Assembly (NCBI GenBank): GCA_028753945.1
Contig: JAPNXP010000010.1
Location: 1,429,042-1,493,041 of the forward strand
Direction of reading: 5' to 3'
Source: Hexactinellida sp. DTS-2022
Lineage: Eukaryota; Porifera; Hexactinellida
Length of the DNA: 64,000 nt
Part shown: positions 56,004-64,000 of the stretch, in pieces
Numbering within the stretch: position 1 is the stretch's first letter
Layout: each line of letters begins with the position of its first letter
Position numbers and translations under genes: made by a program
The notes under the pieces: generated by a model
The model's input: the letters and a program-made list of their open reading frames with translations, nothing else
Told to the model about the DNA's origin: nothing
The model's database searches: none

Positions 56004-56166
56004 CTATCTCGATTTATCTAGTATTGGTCCCAAAAGGGCTGGAGAGCCTTAATTTTAACATGTTATAAATTTAACATGTATTAATTTTAACATGTTAAAT
56101 TTTTAACATGTTAAAAATTAAGGCTCTCCAGCCCTTTTGGGACCAATACTAGATAAATCGAGATAG
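56004..56166. mobile_element. Short foldback MITE with about 50-bp perfect arms
   Basis: The left arm from 'ctatctcgatttatctag' to 'ggagagccttaatttt' is mirrored exactly at the right. The roughly 50-bp centre has four 'taacatgtta'-type palindromes. Perfect arms imply recent origin or arm conversion. No target duplication is assigned. Confidence 0.85.
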
Positions 56167-58600
56167 GCGCTGTTTCCGCCCAAATAATTGGGAAATTAGA
56201 AATGTTCAAATTTTTACAACATTTTTATACATACTGCGGAAGGATCTATCGATGGGACTTTGGTTTTCGTCGATTCGACTATAATTTCAAGAGTTATGAA
56301 CGTTTTAGAAGGGCGGGCTTTCATTTTATAACTTGGTTTTATAATACCAAAGGTCTTGAACACGGTAAATTAGCTAGTAATTGTGATAACAATGTTTCAA
56401 TACTCAGACATATGATAGTCTGAGGGAATTTTGCAAAACTCAGCAAAAATTTTATGCAAAAAGTGGATATTGCAAAAGTTACAGCCCTTCGGCGATCTTT
56501 AGGGACGGATTCTTAACTAATTTGTAACTCAGAGAGGAAAAGAGATAAATTCAAGTTGCACTAGTGAAAAATGATCAGCATACATGATTTACCATATGTA
56601 AATAGTACATTTTATAAGCCTAGGACGCACCGTTTTCGACATTGCCATATATGGTAGTGTAAATGTGACCAATTTTGATGACACATGCAAATTTGTATCT
56701 CCTAAACGAGAGACTCTAAACGGTTAATGGTACGCATAAAAGTCGCATTAGTACAGGTAGGAAATCGACTCCGTAGAATCCAAAAATTTAATTTTTTAAT
56801 TCCTAAATCAACTAGAAATATGTGAAAATGACATCATCATTCATTTATTTTGAATATTTTGAATATGGGTCAATAATAATCAAATATTTATCACTCTATA
56901 TTTATGGTAATTAATAAAATTGAACGTGTATCATGTGCGTAGCTTCGGTAGCTTTAATAGAGCCATGGTTCTACCAATAATCTACACATAATCAAAATTG
57001 TCCCAAATGCCCTACCTATTATGACTCATAATACATAATACCAATCATTAACTCGAGGCTACGCCCTATGTATGACACTGCAATAGCTGCTCTACCTTAT
57101 GTTAACATTTTTTATGGAAACAAGAACAAAGTTAATATACCTAGGAGGCTAATACAAATAATTCAGTAACTATATAATGTGAATTGAGATTTATTGATCG
57201 CTTTTCATAAGTGAATTATTATATAATGTGTCTTGTCCACAGTTTGTTGGGTCTTTATATACCTTTATAGCTTTGAAACGATTTTTACCAGTACAGGGTT
57301 GCTATTACACAATATACGACTAATTTCAATCAAAGTTTGTACAGATATAATGATACTTCCGTCGTTAGCTACTTAAGTATCACATGTGTCTTTGTAGAAA
57401 CAAATTCACTTATATTGTCAAATTTGATGAGCTAGTACAGATTACAATAATTATTATTCAAGCAAAATCAATTAATATTATTTTAAACCATTATTCGTTA
57501 ACAACTAGAAGGGAAATTACTCCATTAAGATGAATGTTCAAAATTGGAAATATTGAAAAACCGTCCGATATCTTGACCAACTTTTAACTTTAGATCGAAA
57601 ATATATTTGGGCGCCTTTGGGCGGGCGTAGAAATGTTTCTAATCGAAGCTTAGATAAATAGACTATATAAACACGCAAACAATTCAGCTCGCAATTGTTT
57701 GCATTCTAAGATCGGACAGTTGGAATATTTGCCACAATGCAGGAAGTTATTAATAAAATAGCCCGAAAAGAAAATTCATAAAAAATAATCACATTGTTAG
57801 TTGAGTTTGAATACTAGCCTAAAATCTATCAAATGATGTATAAGAATACACATATATGTTTTGAATTACCAAAGAATCAAGCATAATTAAATATAGCAAC
57901 GTTGGCTAACAATAGATATTTGTGGTTTTTCAGAAATTGAATTTTCAAATTTTATGCATAGGGTAGCTTTGAGACTTTGTGTAGGCATGATATATTTAAC
58001 CAGGTAAATGACAATAACATTTTTCTATTCGTTCAACATTATAGAATCGAATGTACGCATTTAAATTAGCATTTGGATATGTCAAATTTTTACCTATTAC
58101 CCCATATTTCCACACTGCCACCATATCTAATTATAGACTGCCACAATTTTTAAAGCTTAGTTTTGGGGACCTTTTTGAAGTTATAACGCTGAAATTTGGA
58201 AAATAGCACTATAATAAGTAAACTAAGACCTGTTTAATTTCCTATTTTCCGAATTCGTCCCTAATATACAAACTGGGGCCCTTTGGGAGCAAAAAATTGG
58301 CTCAAATGTGGGAAAACCGTCCGTATTTTCTAAAATCGTGCAATTCCGTGAAAGATTTGACTTTTTGATATTAGAAAAATGGTGGGAAATCTCAAGGGGA
58401 CATGGCAGAATGGATTAGACCGATTTTTAGATCTGTACCTTTTTAAAAATCTTCAGACATAAGCTTTAGTATAATATTATTCTCTATGTGAGCCTTATAT
58501 TAGAGCACTAGTAGTCTTAAAATAGCTTACATATATTTCCAGTATTTAGCTGAAAATATCAGCTTACTAGGATCAACGAGTAGTGAGTTATATATACTCA
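56167..58600. other. 2.4 kb of unassigned sequence
   Basis: No repeat family of this window and no convincing domain is visible. A 73-codon frame at 56202-56423 is rich in Phe, Tyr and Arg and has no recognised motif. Undetected small exons or regulatory sequence are possible. Confidence 0.35.
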
Positions 58601-58722
58601 CTCCATGCATTTGGGAGGAAACAGCGTTTTAATTAACTTGTTAAATCTTACTCTATTGTTTCAATTTGTAATAATTATATTAATTCTACTTGTGAATTCG
58701 AGCTGCTGGCTTCTAATTAATA
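58601..58722 (-). repeat. Family R fragment, inverted
   Basis: 'aacttgttaaatcttactct' and 'gtttcaatttgtaataatta' match the inverse of family R around 5570-5640. Confidence 0.6.
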
Positions 58723-58831
58723 CAGTGGATGCCGGTTATAAGCACTTCGTCAGGAACTGCCGTTTTCCAACATTATGTTCTTATATCCGATACGTTCTTA
58801 TAACTGGTGTGCTTATATCCAACATCTACTG
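58723..58831. mobile_element. Short pogo/Tc1-type MITE
   Basis: Ends CAGTGGATGCCGGTTATAAG and the inverse of CAGTAGATGTTGGATATAAG, TA on both sides. It is 109 bp. Confidence 0.8.
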
Positions 58832-59061
58832 TAATACTATAGACTATAGTATTTATATATAATGGATTAAAACAAACTAAATTATATAAAGCAATTTGTT
58901 CAGATATAATTATATTAACTGTGGATAATATTGCCGAATACTAACTAATTGTACTTATAAATAATTCTTAATTTGGTAAATATGTCTTAACACCTTACGG
59001 GCCGTAGCCACCAAAATCAAAGTGATCAGGTTAATCTGACCAACCTGACCGAGTGGTGCCA

Positions 59062-59225
59062 TACAGAGTGGACCAAGGGTCAACATTGGTGACCCATGAG
59101 TCATGGGTCACCAATGTTGACCCATCGCGTTTGTGACCAATGACCCATCTGACCCATCGCATTTGTGACCCATGACCCATCTGACCCATCGCATTTCTGA
59201 CCCATCGCATTCGTGACCCATGACC
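59062..59225. mobile_element. Partial copy of the 51968 hAT MITE with tandem repeats
   Basis: It starts CAGAGTGGACCAAGGGTCA and continues into tandem 'tgacccatcgcatttgtga' units. The right end is replaced by the MITE that starts at 59226. Confidence 0.7.
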
Positions 59226-59680
59226 AGGGGCGGATACAGCCCTTCGACTCAGGGGGGGCCCAAATTTGGAGGGGTATGGAGCGAGTAAACGAGCGACGGT
59301 AAGGGGGGTCTCAGGGGGGCTTGCCTCCAAGAAAAGAATTACCCCTTGACAGGGCCGGATTTACCATTAGGCTAAGTAGGCTATAGCCTTCGGGCCACTA
59401 CAGTACCAATGACAGGAAACTACAGGACCAATGGGCCACTACAGGGCCACTACCGACCAATGTCGATCATGTTCGGACCACTTGTGTGGTTCAGCCTTCA
59501 GGCCACTCAAGGGTAAATCCTGCCCTGCCCCTTGATAGCCAGATATTGATCTATTACCATTTCTATAAATACTAAAATGACTAAAATTACAAAAATTCCC
59601 TCAATGGGAAAAATCTCAGGGGGGGCCGGGCCCCCCTTGCCCCCCTTGCCCCCCCCCCCCCCCTAGATCCGCCCCTGTGA
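59226..59680. mobile_element. hAT-like MITE with CAGGGGCGGAT ends
   Basis: The left end CAGGGGCGGATACAG and the right end, the inverse of CAGGGGCGGATCTAG, enclose G/C tracts and a nested MITE. No 8-bp duplication was found. Confidence 0.65.
59350..59527. mobile_element. Nested hAT MITE with perfect 8-bp duplication
   Basis: Ends CAGGGCCGGATTTACC and the inverse of CAGGGCAGGATTTACC, with CCCCTTGA at 59342-59349 and 59528-59535. It is 178 bp. Confidence 0.92.
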
Positions 59681-59899
59681 ATTAGTGTTTATCTCTGAAA
59701 CCACAGACTCTAGCCTATAGACTAGCTGGGTTTACACTTTTATATTATTGTTAATCTAAACTTTAGGCGTTTGGTTCAAGTATGATGATTTACTTTCGCC
59801 TATACTAACAGTGTTCAAAGGGCCTTTGATAAGACCTAAAATAGTTTGGAATAAGACCTAAAATGGGCTAAGTTGGAATAAGCCCCAATATAAACCAGA

Positions 59900-60061
59900 T
59901 GCCACGTATGTCTCGAAAGGCGTTGAATATTTTGTCCTTTACACGAAGGTTTAGCACATGGAGGATTTTGTGAGAGATGTGCGAATACTTTAATTGAGTT
60001 GAAACAGAAATGCCCAGTATGCCGCGGAGAAATTGTTGCTATAACGAGGCTCTTTCAGTAA
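59900..60061 (+). pseudogene. RING finger C-terminal relic
   Basis: In one frame the sequence gives CHVC, one internal stop, then IFCPLHEGLAHGGFCERC, then ELKQKCPVC and a short tail ending in a stop at 60061. All eight zinc ligands of a C3HC4 RING are in order. The C-terminal position of the RING recalls the outer MULE transposase at 36031, but no MULE sequence was recognised next to it. It could be a host ubiquitin-ligase fragment or a MULE remnant. Confidence 0.65.
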
Positions 60062-60204
60062 AGTTAATCTAGGCTTTGTGTTGGTAGAAAACCTGGGTAG
60101 CAATATGTAATTACCAAGTTAACATAGTTTCCAAGTCATTTTGTATAATTTCACTATATCATTGTTTTGTTCAGATCAACTTGACATTATTGCGATGGCA
60201 ATGC

Positions 60205-60850
60205 GGAAATTATGAGGGGGTCATTTTCTCACGGGGCTTGCATAAAGAAATGACCCCCGCAGGGATGCCAACGTCTGGAAATCAAAAAGCGGGAGATTTT
60301 CCTATTTTGGCGGGAGTTTTAACAAAAAAGCGGAGGTCGAAGATGAAAAAGCGGGAGACTCAAAATATATGCTATTTAAAAAAATCTATCATGAATAGAA
60401 CGATAAAATATGATTATTTAGTATGTTTTGATATCTACAATTTGGAAACGCTCATTTTTCTAGTTCTATCTATCAAATTTTTAGATCTATACAAAGAGGA
60501 ATTACAGATAATATAAATAATTTTTTACTAAGTGTATTAAATAATCATAAATAAGTTAAAAGTAACGAGTAGAACAAAACTTGTACCCGTAAGTTGACTA
60601 ATTTACTTGATTCTTGAATAATTAAAAATATCCCGTTAAAGGAGTTTAAAATTTTTAAATATCATAAAATCTAAATATCTAAAATTTGCAAAAAAGCGGG
60701 AGTTCTAGAAGTTTGGCGGGAGGTCGGGAGGATGGGAGAAAAAAAGAAAAAAAAGCGGGAGGGTTGGCAACCCTGCCCCCGTGAGAAAATGATCCCCTTA
60801 ATTAACGGCATCCATGTTCCATTTGAAAGGGGGGGGGGGGTAATTTTCTC
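60205..60850. mobile_element. Nested MITEs
   Basis: An outer pair 'gagggggtcattttctcacg' and its inverse near 60775-60802 encloses an element with ends CAGGGATGCCAACG and the inverse of CAGGGTTGCCAACC (60262-60774). CCCCCG lies at both sides of the inner element. The interior is rich in 'aaaaagcgggag' blocks. It is non-coding. Confidence 0.6.
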
Positions 60851-60859
60851 ATGCAACAG

Positions 60860-61262
60860 TACTTAATTAACCAATAATTCTCCTATTTCAATATAGTTCA
60901 TCAAAGTTTCGAAAATAGCTTGTACTAAATATTTTGGGCCATCTTTAGCCGACATTTCGTACGTGGCCTCCATATTACTGCCATGTCCACCTGTGGGACA
61001 GATGGCACAAACAGTAAATTAAAACTAATTGTATGAATGTTTAGAAAATTGTCAGTAAGAGTAATTCTAACATGTAGAATACAAAACTACATGCAAGTTT
61101 TCTTAATAATACATTTTTGGAGTATTGGTATTTGTATTGGATTTATATACAACTGTGAATTATTTGTATTGTATTTAATAATTTAATTAAGATGGATGTA
61201 TTTGACCCCAGCCCTGGGATTTAATATTCTGCACATTATTCATTTTAAACGTAGATTTTTTG
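60860..61262. promoter_or_regulatory. Upstream region of VPS33B
   Basis: About 400 bp between the MITE cluster and the VPS33B start, with no repeat recognised. The promoter and 5' UTR should lie here. No confident TATA or initiator is assigned. Confidence 0.35.
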
Positions 61263-63038
61263 ATGGCCCTCTCTGATATTGGAAACTTGTTAGTCCAACG
61301 GTATCAGCACGAATTTCTGTCAATACTTAACCAATTTGATGGTTCAGTTGACCTCGTTTTAGAAAAAGAGCTCTCCTCTTTCCTTGACCAAATAGCACCA
61401 ATATATTTCCTTAAATCACATGGAGTGGGGAAGATATTCTATCTCGAGCCGGAAATGAATGTTGGAAGTGACAAGCGATTGTACCTCATTCGACCAATAG
61501 GTACAAATATAAAGTATATTTATAGACATTTAAAATACGATAAAGAACATAGCCTCACTCGGAAATATCTTGTTATTTTTATTCCTTGCAGAACCCGCCT
61601 CTGCGAAGAGCTAATAGAATCATTTGGATTGGTAGATTCTTTAGCTTTGCATGATTGGCATCTAGAGCTCATTCCCTTAGACTCAGATCTCCTATCGCTG
61701 GAAAGCAATTATTCACTCTCCAATTACCTAATTAACGGATGCTCTACCCTCCCGCATCTAGTGGCTTCTTCTATCTACACACTCTTTCATATGAATACAG
61801 CTAGGGTAATGAACATTCATACTTTAGGAGAACGTGCGTCTCAGGTGTTACACGTGTTCAATTACTTAAAATCTATACTTTCGCATACAAAGGACAAGCC
61901 CAATCCAAATAATTGTTATATTACGGATCTGATTTTGTTAGATAGGAAAATTGATCTGATTACTCCTTTACTAACACAAATCTCCTATGAAGGATTGTTA
62001 GATGATAACTTTGGAATTCAGTATGGAAGTGTGACATTAAGTGAGAAAGTAACAGGGAAACAGAAGCCTATTAAATTAATGCTTAACTCTAATGACCCAA
62101 CTTATTCTCAGGTTAAAGGGTACCACATCTCATATCTATTTGGTTTTATAAAAGAGCAGCTCAAGACTCTTATCTACAAGTATGACAAAGGACGCAAACA
62201 ATCTTCAATTTCAGAAATGAAAGCATTTGTGGGTGAATTAAAAACTTTGAAACCAATGGAGCAGTCCCTCGTGGCTCATTTGTGTGCTTGTGAGTCTCTT
62301 AAGGAAATAAGGTCCACAATTCTCAATCAAAAGCTACTTAGCTTGGAGCATGCTTTATTGAGCAGGGAGCAACTTGATGAAAAGGAACTGATTAAGTTTT
62401 TTGAAGACCTTCTCTGTTCCCAAGCAAACTGGAAAGATATTCTACGATTGCTTTGCTTGTATTCGTTACTCGGGTCTACTCCTGCTAAAGAGAGAAGTAA
62501 AACAGTCCAGTCTATTGAGAAGCTGTTCATCAGAGCGCATGGCTGTGGTCATATCAATACGATTATAAACTTACAGAATTTGGGTTTGCTGAATCCTCAT
62601 GACGAAGCTGCTATCATGTTTCCAATAGGTATTAGCAAGTTAAGCCTCATTCCCAAATCTAGAAAGATGGAGAGCATGGACTTATCCCATCCAACTGATA
62701 CTTCGTTTGTTTTTGGAGGCGCCTACAAGCCTCTCAGCTGTACTATAATTGAATACTTTTTAAGACAAGGAAGTTGGAAATTAGGAAGTGAATTACTTGC
62801 ACTATTGAAATTGGAAATCACCACGCATTTAGTGGAGTCAATGGGAACATCTAGTAACATTACTGGGGATCAAATTCATAAGAAATATTTGGTATATTTT
62901 CTAGGCGGCTGTAATTTTTCTGAGATCAATGCAATTCGTTTTTTGGGGAAGAAACTGAACATTGAAATTGGTGTTGCAACTACCTGTCTTCTTAATAGAA
63001 ATTCTATTTTTAATTCAGTGGATGACTATATTATTTGA
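61263..63038 (+). CDS. VPS33B: VPS33B-type Sec1/Munc18 vesicle-tethering protein
   Basis: The 591-residue protein (start at ATG 61263; the TTG before it is not used) spans a whole Sec1/Munc18 domain. Motifs seen are LLDRKIDLITPLLTQISYEG (about 225-244), DDNFGIQYGSV, SYLFGFIKEQ, the KAFVGELKTL region, VFGGAYKPLSCTIIE (about 483-497) and FLGGCNFSEINAIRFLG near the C-terminus. SM proteins bind SNAREs and tethering complexes; VPS33B pairs with VIPAS39 in the CHEVI complex and acts in endosome and lysosome-related trafficking. The DxxFxIxxGSV and ELKxLK features favour VPS33B over VPS33A. Length fits (human about 617). Unlike the many-exon vertebrate gene, it is a single uninterrupted frame; no poly-A tail or target duplication shows it to be a retrocopy. 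Confidence 0.9.
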   Translation: MALSDIGNLLVQRYQHEFLSILNQFDGSVDLVLEKELSSFLDQIAPIYFLKSHGVGKIFYLEPEMNVGSDKRLYLIRPIGTNIKYIYRHLKYDKEHSLTRKYLVIFIPCRTRLCEELIESFGLVDSLALHDWHLELIPLDSDLLSLESNYSLSNYLINGCSTLPHLVASSIYTLFHMNTARVMNIHTLGERASQVLHVFNYLKSILSHTKDKPNPNNCYITDLILLDRKIDLITPLLTQISYEGLLDDNFGIQYGSVTLSEKVTGKQKPIKLMLNSNDPTYSQVKGYHISYLFGFIKEQLKTLIYKYDKGRKQSSISEMKAFVGELKTLKPMEQSLVAHLCACESLKEIRSTILNQKLLSLEHALLSREQLDEKELIKFFEDLLCSQANWKDILRLLCLYSLLGSTPAKERSKTVQSIEKLFIRAHGCGHINTIINLQNLGLLNPHDEAAIMFPIGISKLSLIPKSRKMESMDLSHPTDTSFVFGGAYKPLSCTIIEYFLRQGSWKLGSELLALLKLEITTHLVESMGTSSNITGDQIHKKYLVYFLGGCNFSEINAIRFLGKKLNIEIGVATTCLLNRNSIFNSVDDYII

Positions 63039-63107
63039 AACGAAGAAACTTTTTAATTTTGTTATTTCATGTGGTTAAAAATGTTTAGTTTACCTTTTGA
63101 ATTTAAC

Positions 63108-63325
63108 GCTACGCGGCTGAACACAACCACACACACCAACCGCTTCGCGGTTGATGTGTGATTTATATACTTCTAACATTGATTATAAAGTAAATAGGCC
63201 TAAATAGTCAAATTTAATAATGTGAAATTTTATGATTACGTCATCATGTGATATAGAGTTAGCATATTGGCAATCTGGTGTGACCAACTTGTCCACATCA
63301 TTAATGTGCATGTTCATAGCCTACT
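63108..63325 (-). mobile_element. Helitron 3' fragment downstream of VPS33B
   Basis: The minus strand matches the last ~220 bp of the Helitron at 30021, including the 'ccaaccgcttcgcggtt' hairpin and 'ggcctaaatagtcaaattta'. The terminal CTAG region is cut short. It begins about 70 bp after the VPS33B stop, before any AATAAA is seen. Confidence 0.72.
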
Positions 63326-63728
63326 ATACATAGGCCTCAGTAACAATTGAAATTTGGACCAGGGATGAGGTCGCCGATGGATTATGAAAATGACGATTTA
63401 TTCTTCCGATTGTCAAATTTGGTCAATCATGGTCTACCAAACATAAGACTTCACTTTTTTAAGGGAAATTTGGACCAAGGATGCGGTTGCAGTCGTAATT
63501 TATAAATGAACCACTATGTTAAATAGTTAGTGTTTAGTAATTATTAATTTACCAAAACAATAGAAAATTCATTTGAATATATAATTTGATTGTATAATGT
63601 TTTTAGTAAGTCATGTAATCAGTGGATATTCAGTCTCTCTGTTATTCTGGTTTATAAACTTTGTTTTAACCGTACTTAATTTTGTTTACTTGTTCTACCT
63701 TAGCTTTAGTATTGTTTAATTCTCAAAA
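63326..63728. other. Spacer
   Basis: Two similar blocks, 'aatttggaccagggatgagg' (63351) and 'aatttggaccaaggatgcgg' (63467), about 116 bp apart, suggest a diverged short duplication. Nothing else is recognised. Confidence 0.35.
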
Positions 63729-64000
63729 ATGCCTAATTGCTGATCGGCTCCTTCAGAAATTGTACCAGTTTTCAAATTACCACAAAATCCACCTGAACTC
63801 AGACACTCATGGTTTATGGCTCTTCGGAGGGATGATTTACATGAATTGAAGGCTGTTTATGTTTGCGTGAAACATTTCCGCGAAGAAGATTAGAGAATAC
63901 AGCCACTAAGTTCCAAATGGAGATGGAACTTTCCGTGAAATCCCTCGAGTCAGCCCAAAGCTGAAAGATGGCGCTGTACCAGTTCATCTACCCGGTTGTC
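63729..64000 (+). pseudogene. THAP domain relic, window edge
   Basis: The frame starts MPNC, then a stop, then SEIVPVFKLPQNPPEL, HSWFMALRRDDL and VYVCVKHFREED, ending in a stop. The C-x2-H pair (CVKH) and FKLP/SW residues are typical of THAP zinc fingers. A frame change leads to GDGTFREIPRVSPKLKDGAV. It could be the N-terminus of a P-type transposase continuing beyond the window or a decayed THAP gene. Confidence 0.65.

Noticed and set aside
59226..59680. 8-bp target duplication for the CAGGGGCGGAT element
   Set aside because: Flanks (cccatgac and tgaattag) do not match; the left neighbour is a truncated MITE, so the duplication may have been deleted.
61263..63038. VPS33A, STXBP or SLY1 identity for the SM protein
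   Set aside because: DDNFGIQYGSV, the ELKTLK region and the VFGGAYKPLSC context fit VPS33B better; length is below that of syntaxin-binding proteins of the other families. A phylogeny would settle it.

Overview
The window is a stretch of an AT-rich metazoan genome and is almost entirely transposon-derived. Only two loci look like ordinary host genes: an arylacetamide deacetylase-like membrane esterase (34.2-35.4 kb, minus strand) and a VPS33B-type Sec1/Munc18 protein (61.3-63.0 kb, plus strand). Both are single uninterrupted reading frames. The mobile families are those of invertebrate genomes: MULEs with FLYWCH, PHD or RING modules, P-element/THAP transposases, PIF/Harbinger, Ty3/gypsy, KRBA2-like integrase, Penelope GIY-YIG, a LINE endonuclease, Helitron/HINE, hAT MITEs and pogo/Tc1-type MITEs. 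Two apparent introns in the KRBA2-like relic are only about 60 bp. An arthropod, perhaps a copepod, would fit, but the species is not proven by the sequence.

Layout. 0-2.1 kb: half of a pogo-type MITE and a large A-B-A'-B' foldback structure. 2.5-8.5 kb, 11-13.5 kb, 23.5-27.3 kb and 30.5-31.4 kb: a complex repeat (called family R here) that carries one of two palindromic cassettes at the same internal point. 9.2-9.7 kb: Penelope GIY-YIG relic. 14.2-17.9 kb: a Helitron/HINE-like element whose 141-bp internal unit has expanded to about 25 copies with an 11-mer higher-order repeat. 17.9-23.4 kb: a broken MULE, a P-type transposase fragment, a foldback MITE and a KRBA2-like integrase relic. 27.4-29.9 kb: a 2.6-kb inverted-repeat element. 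30.0-30.5 kb: a short Helitron with exact ends.

33.0-34.0 kb: a foldback MITE, followed by the esterase gene. 35.9-40.6 kb: a 4.7-kb MULE with a perfect 9-bp target duplication. Its transposase carries a C-terminal RING finger, and the frame is split by a younger 2.5-kb MULE with an 8-bp duplication, whose 629-residue PHD-FLYWCH-MULE transposase is intact. 40.7-43.5 kb: a P-transposase tail, a foldback MITE and a pogo-type MITE. 44.2-51.7 kb: a PIF/Harbinger element (DDE and Myb-like genes) split by a decayed Ty3/gypsy element on the minus strand and by MITEs. 51.7-55.7 kb: a MULE fragment, stacked MITEs, a second P-type transposase and a LINE endonuclease. 56-60.9 kb: mostly unassigned sequence, MITEs and a RING relic. 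61.3-63.0 kb: VPS33B. The window ends in a broken THAP domain.

The mobile sequences form clear layers. At least twelve insertions show perfect or one-mismatch 8-9 bp target duplications, so the order of events can be read directly. Most coding relics are frameshifted. The inner MULE, VPS33B and the esterase are the only long intact frames.
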